Assembly (NCBI RefSeq): GCF_007997385.1
Contig: NZ_VOSC01000019.1
Span: 519,090-583,089, forward strand
DNA length: 64,000 nucleotides
Source: Seonamhaeicola algicola
GTDB taxonomy: Bacteria; Bacteroidota; Bacteroidia; Flavobacteriales; Flavobacteriaceae
Direction: 5' to 3'
The notes under the pieces: model-generated
What the model saw: the letters and a program-made list of their open reading frames with translations, nothing else
The model's database searches: none
Told to the model about the DNA's origin: nothing
Shown: positions 17,362 through 26,526 of the stretch, one piece after another
How the letters are laid out: each line of letters begins with the position of its first letter
How positions within the stretch are numbered: position 1 is the first letter of the stretch
Translations under genes and position numbers: made by a program

Positions 17362-18317
17362 TTTGTTATTATAAATTCTATTTGTTTGTTATTTATTTTA
17401 GCACTTTTTACGGTATTAGGAACACGCACCAGCTCTGGTACTAAAACACTTTGGTTTTCGGTTATTTTTGCATAGTTGCAAACTACTTCAAAATCTGTTG
17501 CAACTACATTTTGAAAATTTTTTAAACTTACATAGTAAGCCACCGTGACTTCTTTTGGAAAAATTTTAATTGTAACACCTTTTGGTACATTAATAACGTT
17601 TATTGGTATTTTTAAAGTACCCTCAGTAAATTTTTCTACATCAGCAGTTACACTTATTTGTTTTGCCGATAGGGTTAAATCTTTATGCGCTTTAGGTAAT
17701 TTTAAAGCTATTTTAGTATCAATATTATCTCTTACATCATTTAAAACAAGTTGTTCTGTGGGTAAGTTTTTTATTTTTGAAACCAATACATGCGGGCCAA
17801 TTACCACTACAGAATCTGGCTGTAATGCAATAGCATTTAAAGCATTGTAACCAATAGCATAATTAATTGAGGCGTTTAAGGTTACAGGTACTTTTTTTAC
17901 CATGTTAGTATCAAACCTAAAAAATAATGTATCAGGGTTTATACTTAGCAATTCAACTTGTTTATCAAACTGGGTATTGTTTAAGTAAGCTTTAGATTTA
18001 TTGTAAATGTATGTTTTGTTTTTTTTTATAACATCTTTACTAAAATCTACTTGTACTTTAGGCTTTTTAAAATAGTAATTTAACCACTTAAAACCGTGAG
18101 TTTTTAAGGTAATATTTAATTGTACCGAATCATTTAAAATAACATGTTCTTGTGGTACATTTATTTTTTCTATTTGAAACGATACAGTGTTGGTATAATC
18201 TTTTGATAGTTTTGATACTATTAATATTACAAATGAAAACAACAGAAACAAAAAGAACACATTAAGTTTTTTGCTTTTAATTGAAGCTGCTATTTTAGAT
18301 TTTATTTTACCTATCAT
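17358..18317 (-). CDS. YbbR-domain protein (CdaR-like)
   Basis: The 319-residue protein has a cytoplasmic N-terminus and one transmembrane helix (about residues 20-40), then repeated beta-domains of the YbbR type. Each has a pattern such as VPVTLNASI, PDSVVVIGP, VTADVEKFTEG and IPINVINVPKGV. In Firmicutes YbbR/CdaR proteins control diadenylate cyclase; in Bacteroidota the role is less clear. It is upstream of and overlaps coaE, an arrangement I remember from other Flavobacteriaceae. It is expected to be anchored in the inner membrane facing the periplasm. Confidence 0.82.
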   Translation of the reverse strand: MIGKIKSKIAASIKSKKLNVFFLFLLFSFVILIVSKLSKDYTNTVSFQIEKINVPQEHVILNDSVQLNITLKTHGFKWLNYYFKKPKVQVDFSKDVIKKNKTYIYNKSKAYLNNTQFDKQVELLSINPDTLFFRFDTNMVKKVPVTLNASINYAIGYNALNAIALQPDSVVVIGPHVLVSKIKNLPTEQLVLNDVRDNIDTKIALKLPKAHKDLTLSAKQISVTADVEKFTEGTLKIPINVINVPKGVTIKIFPKEVTVAYYVSLKNFQNVVATDFEVVCNYAKITENQSVLVPELVRVPNTVKSAKINNKQIEFIITK

Positions 18318-18350
18318 TTTAATAAGATAATGCCAATATTAAAGGTGCTA

Positions 18351-19355
18351 TTATTTTTTAAAAAACAACTTAGGGAAACGGGCTTCAGGTTGTTTTTTTA
18401 GCACACCAACGGCCCATGTAGATTTTAAAAATCCATAACCATAACCAAAAAATTGTACGCAAATAGCTGGTATTGCTAACACCGAAACCTCTAAGTTTTT
18501 TGTAGTAGCTAATGCTACAAAAAAGGCCAATACAAAGTACAATGCGTATGCAAACAACAAGTTATTAAAATTGAATAAAACTAACAATAATGCTATTAAA
18601 AACCCTAAGCAAAATATAGTAGGAAACCAATATGTTATTTTTTTTGTTGAAGGATGCCACGTATTTAAAATAGGCCTTACCATACCAAACTTATGTACTT
18701 GAATGTAGAATTTTTTCCAAGAAATACGACGTTTATGAAACACCTTAGCATTTGAAATAAGTTTGGTTTTGTAACCTAAATTCCAGAGGCGAATTGATAA
18801 GTCTGGATCTTCACCAGGGTGAATACGCCCAAAACCATTTGATGCTTGAAAAGCTTGTTTTGAAATACCCATATTAAAACTTCTAGGTTGAAACTTGCCT
18901 ACACTATTTTTATTTCCTCTAATACCACCTGTTGTTATTACTGATGTCATTGAAAAGTTAATGGCCTTTTGCAAATTGGAAAATGATTGGTGTGCAGCAT
19001 CTGGCCCGCCAAAACAATCTACATAATTTTTATTTAGGCTTTTTTCTACGGCGTTTAAATAGTTTGGTGGTAAAATAACATCACTATCTAAAATAATAAA
19101 ATAGTTGCCTTTGGCTTTTTGCATACCAAAATTTCTAGAATCTCCTGGACCAGAATTTGGTTTAAAATAATAGGCTATGTTTAAAATGGTATTAAATTGC
19201 TCTACTATATTTTTTGAGGTTATTGTTGAGCCATCTTCAACAATTACAATTTCAAACGGTGTATTGGTTTTTAAATTTACAAAACTTTGCAGGAGCTCTA
19301 AAGTTTCATCGGGCCTGTTGTAAACGGGTATTATAAATGAAAATTGTAATGCCAT
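18351..19355 (-). CDS. Family 2 glycosyltransferase with C-terminal membrane segments
   Basis: A 334-residue GT2 enzyme. The N-terminal catalytic domain opens FSIIPVYNRPDET and carries the acidic IVIVEDGST strand and the DXD motif LDSDVILPP. A GGIRGNKN loop and PGEDPDLSIRLW (an ED-type acceptor-binding motif) follow. Two or three hydrophobic segments between 230 and 290 should anchor it in the inner membrane. Substrates are unknown. It is unrelated in detail to the 4164-5171 enzyme. Its upstream region contains a large REP-like palindrome. Confidence 0.87.
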   Translation of the reverse strand: MALQFSFIIPVYNRPDETLELLQSFVNLKTNTPFEIVIVEDGSTITSKNIVEQFNTILNIAYYFKPNSGPGDSRNFGMQKAKGNYFIILDSDVILPPNYLNAVEKSLNKNYVDCFGGPDAAHQSFSNLQKAINFSMTSVITTGGIRGNKNSVGKFQPRSFNMGISKQAFQASNGFGRIHPGEDPDLSIRLWNLGYKTKLISNAKVFHKRRISWKKFYIQVHKFGMVRPILNTWHPSTKKITYWFPTIFCLGFLIALLLVLFNFNNLLFAYALYFVLAFFVALATTKNLEVSVLAIPAICVQFFGYGYGFLKSTWAVGVLKKQPEARFPKLFFKK

Positions 19356-19376
19356 TACTTGTTTAACGTTGCTTTT

Positions 19377-19484
19377 GCGTTAGGGATTGAGGCTTTGTTG
19401 GAACTCTTTATATTTTGCTTATTTAATATGCTTTTTTGCAAAATATAAAAGTGACTGCCGAAAGCCCGACCCTATGGGTAACGC
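19377..19484. repeat. REP-like extragenic palindrome
   Basis: A 108-bp imperfect palindrome. The outer arms are GCGTTA (19377-19382) with TAACGC (19479-19484). Inside them GGG pairs with CCC (19470-19472), GGCTTT (19391-19396) with AAAGCC (19461-19466), and a perfect 12-bp inner stem joins 19407-19418 with 19438-19449. It contains no gene. The GC-rich ends contrast with the AT-rich surroundings. I recall similar GCGTTAGGG...GGGTAACGCCC elements in other Flavobacteriaceae, which would make it a dispersed repeat, but only one copy is in this window. Confidence 0.65.
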
Positions 19485-19512
19485 CCAAATTGTTTATACA
19501 CAAATGTAGCAA

Positions 19513-19539
19513 AAAAGCCACCCAATACAGGTGGCTTTT
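19513..19539 (-). terminator. Terminator of fabI
   Basis: AAAAGCCACC at 19513-19522 pairs with GGTGGCTTTT at 19530-19539. On the minus strand the stem is followed by a run of T (complement of the A run at 19511-19516). It lies 21 bp beyond the fabI stop codon. Confidence 0.85.
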
Positions 19540-19559
19540 AAAGGTATAATTTTATTTTT

Positions 19560-20378
19560 TTATTCTTCGTTCATAAATGTGCTCATTACTGCATCACTTA
19601 CACCCATGTTGCTAAAACCGCCATCATTATAAAGGTTTTGTAGTGTTACGCGCTTTGTTAAATCACTAAATAGTGTTACGGTATAGTTTGCACAATCTAA
19701 AGCGGTTGCATTGCCTAATGGCGACATTTTTTCGGCATAAGATATAAATCCGTCAAAACCTTTTACACCACTACCTGCTGTTGTTGGTGTTGGCGATTGT
19801 GAGATGGTGTTTACACGTACTTTTTTATCTCTACCAAAGAAATACCCAAAACTGCGTGCTATACTTTCTAAATAGGCTTTATTATCGGCCATATCATTAT
19901 AATCTGGAAATACGCGTTGTGCAGCCATATAGGTTAATGCTACAATGCTTCCCCATTCATTCATGGCATCGGCTTTGTAAAGTGTTTGCATTACTTTATG
20001 AAAAGACATGGCTGATACATCTGTTCCTTTTTGTGTCCAATCATAATTTTGGTCTGTATAATGTTTGCCTTTACGTACGTTTATAGACATGCCAATTGAG
20101 TGTAAAACAAAGTCTATTTTACCGCCTAAAATTTCCATTGATTTTTCTACTAAATTTTGTAAATCTTCAATAGACGTAGCATCGGCAGGAATAATTTGAG
20201 AGCCTGTTTTTTCGGCTAATTCATTTATTTGACCCATTCTCATGGCTACTGGCGCATTTGTTAATACAAATTGCCCACCTTCTTCATGAACGCGTTCTGC
20301 TGTTTTCCAAGCAATTGAATTTGAATCTAATGCTCCAAAAATGATTCCCTTTTTTCCTTTTAATAAATTATGTGACAT
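19560..20378 (-). CDS. fabI: Enoyl-[acyl-carrier-protein] reductase (NADH)
   Basis: A 272-residue short-chain dehydrogenase of the FabI type. The N-terminal cofactor site reads KGKKGIIFGALDSNSIAW, and SQIIPADATS follows. The catalytic Tyr-x6-Lys is in DYNDMADNK, preceded by the family's LTYMAAQRVFP segment. SPTPTTAGSGVKGF corresponds to the substrate-binding loop. It performs the last reduction in each fatty acid elongation cycle. It is transcribed alone with its own terminator. A 24-bp near-palindrome about 50 bp upstream may be an operator for a fatty-acid-responsive repressor. Confidence 0.92.
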   Translation of the reverse strand: MSHNLLKGKKGIIFGALDSNSIAWKTAERVHEEGGQFVLTNAPVAMRMGQINELAEKTGSQIIPADATSIEDLQNLVEKSMEILGGKIDFVLHSIGMSINVRKGKHYTDQNYDWTQKGTDVSAMSFHKVMQTLYKADAMNEWGSIVALTYMAAQRVFPDYNDMADNKAYLESIARSFGYFFGRDKKVRVNTISQSPTPTTAGSGVKGFDGFISYAEKMSPLGNATALDCANYTVTLFSDLTKRVTLQNLYNDGGFSNMGVSDAVMSTFMNEE

Positions 20379-20426
20379 ATCTCTCTGTTGGTTTATTCCT
20401 GTGTTTATGTTTACGTTTTAATGTGT

Positions 20427-20450
20427 GTTACTAAAACTAATTTTAGTTAC
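20427..20450. promoter_or_regulatory. Near-palindromic 24-bp element upstream of fabI
   Basis: The half-sites GTTACTAAAACT and AATTTTAGTTAC pair at 10 of 12 positions. The element sits 49-72 bp before the fabI ATG, which would be near the promoter. Its size and symmetry suit a dimeric repressor, such as a TetR-type lipid regulator; the protein is not identified. Confidence 0.45.
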
Positions 20451-20509
20451 TTTTTTAAAGCTTCAAAAATAAGAAACTTATAATTTATTATTTAAAACTT
20501 ATTGTTTTT

Positions 20510-22162
20510 TTAGTTGAGTAATTCTTTGGCGTGCGCTAGGGCTGATGATGACATATCTGAACCGCCTAACATTTGAGCTATTTCTACAACACGTTCATCA
20601 TGGTTTAATTTTACCAAATTGGTTTGCGTTACATTATCTACATCTTGCTTATACACTTTGTAATGCGAATGCCCTTTGGCTGCAATTTGTGGTAAATGTG
20701 TTATGGAAAACACTTGCATAGTTTTACTCATTTGCAGCATAATATCGCCCATTTTATTTGATATTTCGCCAGAAACACCTGTATCAATTTCATCAAACAT
20801 TATGGTTGGTAATTGAATGTATTTTGATAAAATAGACTTTATTGCTAGCATTATTCTAGATAATTCTCCTCCTGATGCTGCTTTTTTTAACTCATTAAAA
20901 TTACCGCCTTTGTTGGCTGAAAATAGAAACACCAAATCATCTTTACCATTAGGTAAAAAAGCGTCTTGTAACTTTACTGCAATATTAAACTGCGCGTTGG
21001 CCATACCTAAATCTGCTAGTATGGTTTCTAGTTGTTTTTTTAATTCTGGAATGGCCAAACTTCTATTTTTATTAATAGTTTTAGCCAAGGTATTTAATAC
21101 GTTTTCTTGTGCTTTTATGGCTTGTTGCTTTTTAGCAATGGTATCATCTAAATTTTCGGTAACAGCAACTTTTTCTTCAAGTGTTTCTTTAATTTTTATT
21201 AATTCTGAAACATCTTCGGCTACATGTTTTTGCATTAAATCATATAGTTTTTTTAATTTAGTATCAACCTGTTCTAGCCTATTGGGGTCTGCATCTAAAC
21301 TATCTTGAAGTGTGTTTACTTCTGAAAAAACATCATCTAGCTCTATTAAACTACTGTTTACTCTATTAAATAAATCTTGATATTTTGATGATAAGCCTGT
21401 TAACTTTTGAAAAGTATTTTTTAAATTAGTTAAGGTTGGAATAGCTCCTAATTGCTCATCACTTAATAATTGATATGCTTCAGATAATTTTTCTTTGATA
21501 CCTTCAATATTATTTAAGGTTTCAAACTCTTCTTCTAATTCGGGCAATTCACCTTCAACCAAATTGGCTTCCACTAATTCTTTTAATAAAAAAGCATTGT
21601 AGTCATGCTCTTTTATGGCTTCAGCTTGAAAATTTAAAAGCTCATTTAATTCTTTTTGTAGTTTTTTATAAACTTTTAATTCGGTTTTATAATTGTATAA
21701 CGGTGTTTCGTTTTTTGCTAAAGCATCAATTATTTGAAATTGAAATCCGTCGTCTGTTAACTGCAATGTTTGGTGTTGCGAGTGAATATCTAACAAACGC
21801 TCACCTAAAAGCTGTAAACTGCTTAAATTAACGGGCGAATCATTAACAAATGCGCGCGATTTTCCTGATGGTAAAATTTCTCTGCGTATAATGGTTAATG
21901 GTTCATAATCAAAATCTTCAGCTTTGTAAAGTGCTTCTAATTTATAATCGGCTACATTAAAAACAGCCTCAATAATACATTTTTTTGAAGCGTCTTTCAA
22001 ACTACTTAAATCTGCACGTTTACCTAAAATTAAAGATAAACCACCAAGTAAAATAGATTTTCCTGCGCCGGTTTCTCCAGTTATTATAGAAAAGCCACTA
22101 TTGAAATCTACTTTAAGATTATCAATTAAGGCGTAATTTTTTATTGAAAGGGTTGTTAGCAT
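20510..22162 (-). CDS. recN: DNA repair protein RecN
   Basis: A 550-residue SMC-like ATPase, the usual length for RecN. Walker A GETGAGKS is at residues 29-36. Long coiled-coil arms occupy roughly 150-370. The C-terminal half holds the ABC signature ASGGELSRIMLAIK and the Walker B region PTIMFDEIDTGVSG. RecN helps hold broken DNA together for double-strand break repair by recombination. It follows DUF4835 and coaBC on the same strand, an order I recall in many Bacteroidota. A 50-bp gap separates it from DUF4835, so it may be co-transcribed. Confidence 0.95.
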   Translation of the reverse strand: MLTTLSIKNYALIDNLKVDFNSGFSIITGETGAGKSILLGGLSLILGKRADLSSLKDASKKCIIEAVFNVADYKLEALYKAEDFDYEPLTIIRREILPSGKSRAFVNDSPVNLSSLQLLGERLLDIHSQHQTLQLTDDGFQFQIIDALAKNETPLYNYKTELKVYKKLQKELNELLNFQAEAIKEHDYNAFLLKELVEANLVEGELPELEEEFETLNNIEGIKEKLSEAYQLLSDEQLGAIPTLTNLKNTFQKLTGLSSKYQDLFNRVNSSLIELDDVFSEVNTLQDSLDADPNRLEQVDTKLKKLYDLMQKHVAEDVSELIKIKETLEEKVAVTENLDDTIAKKQQAIKAQENVLNTLAKTINKNRSLAIPELKKQLETILADLGMANAQFNIAVKLQDAFLPNGKDDLVFLFSANKGGNFNELKKAASGGELSRIMLAIKSILSKYIQLPTIMFDEIDTGVSGEISNKMGDIMLQMSKTMQVFSITHLPQIAAKGHSHYKVYKQDVDNVTQTNLVKLNHDERVVEIAQMLGGSDMSSSALAHAKELLN

Positions 22163-22212
22163 AAGTTATGAGTTGCAATTTTTAGTTATAAAATAAACTA
22201 AACGTTTGTAAA

Positions 22213-23100
22213 TTAAAACTTAATATTTTGCCATTTGCTACTGTGCATTGGCGCTACTTTTTGAAGTACATCTTTTAAATTAGCAATGTTTACATTGGGG
22301 CCATCGCTAAATATTTCAGTTATTTCATCGGCTTTAGCATCAAAAAATGTGCGTTGTAAAAACGAGTTTGGTCTTCGGCTATTCATACTTTGAAACTGTT
22401 GTAAAACTGCTGATATAGCTTCTTTACCTTCTTTAGCATTTTCGCTCATAACATCTAAACCATCACGGTGGTACACGTTTATTACTTGCCTATACTCTTT
22501 AAATGTAGGCGATAAAATATTATCTATAAGCATAAACCTACTCTGTAAACCATCTTCTAATTTCCAGCCTTTAAAATTTCCTTGTTGCGAATAGTTTGTT
22601 ATGGTTTGCGCTTGCTTTAAATAGGCACTACCACCATTTGGCGCAAAAGAATCGGCATCTAAACCTAAAATCATATACACGTGAAATGCAATAACCGATA
22701 CTAAATTAGATTGAAACTGTTGCGGATTAAAAATAAGATTTTGATACTCTAAATAACTAAAATTAAAATCTTTATCATTAAAGTTATAAATAGGCGTACT
22801 GTATGATGCCCCATAAACCGGACGTGATGATTGTACTTGTAATGAGGCTTCAAAAGTTTCGCCGCTGTAACTAGAAACGTTAATAACCATACTACAATTA
22901 ATCCTTTCTTGCGGTAAAAAGGTTTTGTTAGTCCATTTTGTATTATTAACAAACTCTGTTAGTTGTTTTTCTAGCGTTTTAAAAATAGGAAAGTTTTCAT
23001 TACCCGTAAATTGGGCATTAACAACAACATTGCAATTTAACTCTTGCGCTAACCCAACCGATGTAATTAAAAAAGTAAAAACAATTAAAATGTTACGCAT
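22213..23100 (-). CDS. DUF4835 family exported protein
   Basis: The protein (296 codons counting from a TTG at 23103; I prefer the ATG at 23100) has a signal peptide MRNILIVFTFLITSVGLAQ. It matches the DUF4835 family as I remember it: LNCNVVVN near the start, then PQERINCSMVINV, QSSRPVYGASY, ISVIAFHVYMILG-like and VYHRDGLDVM segments. The function is not known to me. Its conserved position between coaBC and recN in Bacteroidota suggests a housekeeping role in the periplasm. Its start overlaps the end of coaBC by 8 bases. Confidence 0.85.
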   Translation of the reverse strand: MRNILIVFTFLITSVGLAQELNCNVVVNAQFTGNENFPIFKTLEKQLTEFVNNTKWTNKTFLPQERINCSMVINVSSYSGETFEASLQVQSSRPVYGASYSTPIYNFNDKDFNFSYLEYQNLIFNPQQFQSNLVSVIAFHVYMILGLDADSFAPNGGSAYLKQAQTITNYSQQGNFKGWKLEDGLQSRFMLIDNILSPTFKEYRQVINVYHRDGLDVMSENAKEGKEAISAVLQQFQSMNSRRPNSFLQRTFFDAKADEITEIFSDGPNVNIANLKDVLQKVAPMHSSKWQNIKF

Positions 23101-24304
23101 CAATTTGCTCTGTTATTTTGTTTAATAAATCTTTGGCTACCTCGGCCTTAGATTTTAATTGAAATTCAGTAATAGTTTCATTTTTATCAATAAAAGTAAC
23201 TTTATTGGTATCACCTTTAAAGCCTGCACCTTTATCATTTAACGAATTTAAAACAATTAAATTTAAATTCTTTCTTTTTAGCTTGCCTTTTGCATTTTCT
23301 AATTCGTTATTAGTTTCTAGTGCAAACCCTACTAAATATTGATTGGTTTTAATGGCTCCTAATGACGCTAAAATATCTTTTGTTTTCTCTAACTGTAATG
23401 TTAACGTTGTATCTTTCTTTTTTATTTTCTGAAGTGCTACTTCTTTTGGCTTATAATCTGCCACTGCTGCCGATAGTATAGCTACATCAACATTTTGGTA
23501 GTGTTTATGCACTTCATCATACATGTTTTGTGCACTTACTACTGCTTTTACATCAATAAAACTATGTGAAACATTTTGGTTTGTTGGCCCCGTAACTAAT
23601 ATGACTTTAGCGCCTAAATTAGCTGCTGCTTTAGCTATTTCAAACCCCATTTTACCGCTAGAATGATTGCCTATAAAGCGCACAGGGTCTATGGCTTCAT
23701 AAGTTGGACCCGCCGTTATTAATACTGTTTTGTTTTTTAATGGTAGCTTGCTTACAATATCGTTTTCAATAAAGGTTACAATATCTTCAGGCTCTGCCAT
23801 TCTACCCTCGCCTACTAATCCGCTAGCTAACTCGCCACTTGTAGCAGGTATCATTATATTACCAAAACGTTTTAGCTTTTCAAATGAAGCTAATGTTGTT
23901 GGATGTTTATACATATCTAAATCCATAGCGGGCGCAAAATATACAGGGCATTTTGCTGATAAATACGTAGCAAGTAATAAATTATTGCAAACACCATTAG
24001 CCATTTTAGACATGGTATTTGCTGTTGCTGGAGCCACCAAAAATAAATCTGCCCACAGGCCTAAATCTACATGGTTATTCCATACGCCATTATCATCATC
24101 TTCATTGGTAAAAGATGAATGCACTGGATTTTTAGATAATGTTGAAAGTGTTAAGGGTGTTATAAATTCTTTTGAAGCTGGCGTCATTACTACTTGTACG
24201 TTTGCGCCTGCTTTTATAAACAACCTTACTAATGAAGCTGTTTTATAAGCGGCAATTCCGCCACTAATACCTAATAGTACGTTTTTGCCGCTTAGAATAC
24301 TCAT
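23093..24304 (-). CDS. coaBC: Bifunctional phosphopantothenoylcysteine decarboxylase / phosphopantothenate-cysteine ligase
   Basis: A 403-residue fusion protein. The N-terminal CoaC flavoprotein domain (1-190) shows LGISGGIAAYK, the NTMSKMANGVCNNLL segment and the PAMDLDMY segment with the expected decarboxylase signatures. The C-terminal CoaB ligase domain has ITAGPTYEAIDPVRFIGN, SSGKMGFEIA and the dimer/active-site AAVADYKPK, with KIKKKD following. The enzyme joins cysteine to 4'-phosphopantothenate and decarboxylates the product in CoA synthesis. It follows rpoZ by 8 bp in the same operon. Confidence 0.94.
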   Translation of the reverse strand: MSILSGKNVLLGISGGIAAYKTASLVRLFIKAGANVQVVMTPASKEFITPLTLSTLSKNPVHSSFTNEDDDNGVWNNHVDLGLWADLFLVAPATANTMSKMANGVCNNLLLATYLSAKCPVYFAPAMDLDMYKHPTTLASFEKLKRFGNIMIPATSGELASGLVGEGRMAEPEDIVTFIENDIVSKLPLKNKTVLITAGPTYEAIDPVRFIGNHSSGKMGFEIAKAAANLGAKVILVTGPTNQNVSHSFIDVKAVVSAQNMYDEVHKHYQNVDVAILSAAVADYKPKEVALQKIKKKDTTLTLQLEKTKDILASLGAIKTNQYLVGFALETNNELENAKGKLKRKNLNLIVLNSLNDKGAGFKGDTNKVTFIDKNETITEFQLKSKAEVAKDLLNKITEQIDA

Positions 24305-24312
24305 AAGAAATA

Positions 24313-24639
24313 TTACTGAGCGTCTTCCTCAGTATTTCTAAAATAAATTTTATCAGTTAGCCATTCTTGAACAGCTAATGCGTGAGGTTTAGGTAATTTT
24401 TCGTAGAATTTTGAAACCTCAATTTGTTCTTTATTTTCAAAGATTTCTTCAAGGCTATCATTGTAAGTAGCAAATTCCTCTAACTTATCAATAAGCTCTT
24501 TTTTAATCTCTGTGTTAATTTGTTCTGCTCTTCTAGCAATAATAGAAATAGACTCATAGATATTGTCTGTAGGCTCATCTACTTGATTTCTATCATAAGT
24601 TACTGTGTTAACAGGAGCATTGATTTTTTTTAAATCCAT
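24313..24639 (-). CDS. rpoZ: RNA polymerase omega subunit, Bacteroidota type
   Basis: A 108-residue protein matching the divergent omega/RpoZ-like subunit of Bacteroidota. The recognition segments are NIYESISIIARRAEQIN (equivalent to the omega motif that clamps beta-prime) and a C-terminal KPHALAVQEWLTDKIYFR. It is predicted to bind and stabilise the RNA polymerase beta-prime subunit. The position between bamD and coaBC is conserved in the phylum and supports the call, because sequence similarity to proteobacterial omega is low. Confidence 0.8.
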   Translation of the reverse strand: MDLKKINAPVNTVTYDRNQVDEPTDNIYESISIIARRAEQINTEIKKELIDKLEEFATYNDSLEEIFENKEQIEVSKFYEKLPKPHALAVQEWLTDKIYFRNTEEDAQ

Positions 24640-24650
24640 CGTGACTATGT

Positions 24651-25505
24651 TTAACTTTGTGTGCTATACGTATTTAATTCTTCTTCAACAGCGCTTACCA
24701 TTTCATTTACTTGCTCGGTATATTTTGAGTTAGCAAACATTTTTTTAAATGAATTACCATATTCTTTGGCTGTTTCTAAACGTTGTTTACGTAATTGAAC
24801 AACGCCTTCTTCTCTAGAGCTTATGTACTCAAAACTATTTACAGCTTGTTGGTATACGGCATCTAGCCTGTAATAAAACGCATCTTCTCTTAATTTTGAA
24901 CCTGGAAACTCATAAAGAAAATTATCAAATGATTTTATAGCTGCGGTAAAATCTCTTGTAAAACCAGGTGCAATATCGCTGTATTGTTTTGCTATATGAA
25001 ATGCTTTTTGCTCTAACTTAAATTCAAGTTCTTTTACTAGTTTGTTAGCATCTTCTAAATACTTAGAATCTGGGAATCTGTTGATAAACTCTTGTGTTTT
25101 CTCAATAGCTTCAGTAGTTTCTTTTTGATCTTTAGTGTATGCTGGTGATAGCATGTAATAACTTTTTGCGCTTAAAAAAGCGGCTTCTTCAAGCTTTTCG
25201 CTTTTTGGATACGCTGTAGTAAACTGCTCAAACCTATATGCTGATGTGTAATAATCTTTCATTTCATAAAAGGTCATAGCATACAGATACATAAGCTTTT
25301 GTGCTTGAGGTTTCCCTCTGTATTCTGGTACTATTTGCGCAAACAAACGGCTGGCTTTTGCAAACTTACCGTCGTTATACAAGGCTTCGCCCATTTCAAA
25401 CTTCTTTTTTACAGCACCTTCTCCAGATTCTTTTAAAACCTTTTGATATTCGCTACATGAGCTTAAAATGATTGCTGGTATTAATATGTAAAAAAACTTT
25501 TTCAT
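24651..25505 (-). CDS. bamD: Outer membrane protein assembly factor BamD
   Basis: A 284-residue lipoprotein (signal ending LSSCSEY, Cys17). The body consists of TPR-like helical repeats typical of BamD, for example GEALYNDGKFAKASRLFAQI, and later FITAYPKSEK-like and FINRFPDSKYLEDA segments. BamD is a lipoprotein of the BAM complex that folds beta-barrel proteins into the outer membrane. It heads the run bamD-rpoZ-coaBC-DUF4835, with rpoZ 11 bp downstream. About 145 bp separate it from dapA, the preceding minus-strand gene. Confidence 0.9.
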   Translation of the reverse strand: MKKFFYILIPAIILSSCSEYQKVLKESGEGAVKKKFEMGEALYNDGKFAKASRLFAQIVPEYRGKPQAQKLMYLYAMTFYEMKDYYTSAYRFEQFTTAYPKSEKLEEAAFLSAKSYYMLSPAYTKDQKETTEAIEKTQEFINRFPDSKYLEDANKLVKELEFKLEQKAFHIAKQYSDIAPGFTRDFTAAIKSFDNFLYEFPGSKLREDAFYYRLDAVYQQAVNSFEYISSREEGVVQLRKQRLETAKEYGNSFKKMFANSKYTEQVNEMVSAVEEELNTYSTQS

Positions 25506-25572
25506 AATTTTTAACAGAGGGCAAAATTACGTTAATAATATGGATTTAAAAAATAATATTTTAAGCTAAAAT

Positions 25573-25605
25573 AAACGCTTAAACTTAGTTACTGTAGCGT
25601 TTAAG
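25573..25605 (-). terminator. Possible dapA terminator (two alternative stems)
   Basis: AAACGCT (25573-25579) can pair with AGCGTTT (25596-25602), or CTTAAAC (25578-25584) with GTTTAAG (25599-25605). On the minus strand a short T-rich tail (TTTATTTT) follows. It lies 45-80 bp beyond the dapA stop. The two stems exclude each other, so the structure is uncertain. Confidence 0.4.
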
Positions 25606-25650
25606 TTATATTTAACTTTTACCAGTATTTAAAACACACTATTACTTAAT

Positions 25651-26526
25651 TTATTTTGCTAGGCATGCTTTTATTTTTTGTTTTAAAGCACTTGTTGCTG
25701 GTACTACGGGTAACCTAACTGTGTCTGCGCATAAACCTAAAGCTTCAAAAACTGCTTTAATACCTGATGGATTGTTTTCTTCAAAAATATACCCAATAAT
25801 ATCCATTAATTTGAAATGAAGTTTATAAGCTTCTTTGGCATTGCCCTGTAAACCTAAACGTATCATTTCAGAAAAATCTTTTGGTAGTGCTTGCCCAATT
25901 ACCGAAATAACACCTGCTCCTCCAGCTAATACAACTCCTAAGGCTAAATCATCATCACCTGAAATAATTAAAAAATCATCTGGTTTGTTTTTAAGCAATT
26001 CTAAATATTGTGCCATGTTATTGCCTGCTTCTTTCACACCAATAATATTTGAAAAATCATTAGCCAAACGTAGTGTTGTAGCTGCTTCCATATTTTTGGC
26101 GGTTCTGCCTGGTACATTGTATAAAATGATATCAACTGGCGAAACTTCAGATATTGCTTTAAAATGCTGATAAAAACCTTCTTGAGTTGGTTTATTATAA
26201 TATGGTGCTACCGATAAAATGGCACTAATTCCTGTAAAATCTGTGGTTTTAATTTCATCAACCACTTGCATTGTATTGTTTCCGCCAATGCCTAAAACCA
26301 AAGGTAAACGCCCATTATTAGCTTTAGAAATGGTTGCTATTACATCTTGTTTTTCTTGCTTTGTAAGTGTAGCGCTCTCTGCTGTTGTACCACAAATAAC
26401 TAGGTATTCTGTACCGTTTTCAATATTGTGATTTACAATGTTTGTTAAAGCTTGGTGGTTTACACTTAAATCTGCATTAAAAGGTGTAACTAAAGCAACG
26501 CCAGTTCCTAAAAACTTACTGTTCAT
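25651..26526 (-). CDS. dapA: 4-hydroxy-tetrahydrodipicolinate synthase
   Basis: A 291-residue TIM-barrel enzyme. It has the Schiff-base Lys165 in IIGVKEA, Tyr136 in ILYNVPGR, Thr47/Thr48 in CGTTAES, and Arg141. These are the expected residues for condensation of pyruvate with aspartate semialdehyde, the first committed step to lysine and diaminopimelate. Its start overlaps the end of the upstream 26516-27046 gene by 11 bp. dapF, a later step of the same pathway, is at 43.5 kb. Confidence 0.93.
   Translation of the reverse strand: MNSKFLGTGVALVTPFNADLSVNHQALTNIVNHNIENGTEYLVICGTTAESATLTKQEKQDVIATISKANNGRLPLVLGIGGNNTMQVVDEIKTTDFTGISAILSVAPYYNKPTQEGFYQHFKAISEVSPVDIILYNVPGRTAKNMEAATTLRLANDFSNIIGVKEAGNNMAQYLELLKNKPDDFLIISGDDDLALGVVLAGGAGVISVIGQALPKDFSEMIRLGLQGNAKEAYKLHFKLMDIIGYIFEENNPSGIKAVFEALGLCADTVRLPVVPATSALKQKIKACLAK

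Noticed and set aside
20817-21308. 163-codon frame opposite recN
   Set aside because: Antisense to conserved RecN coiled-coil sequence; composition (Ser, Phe, Cys-rich) is that of a reversed coding strand.
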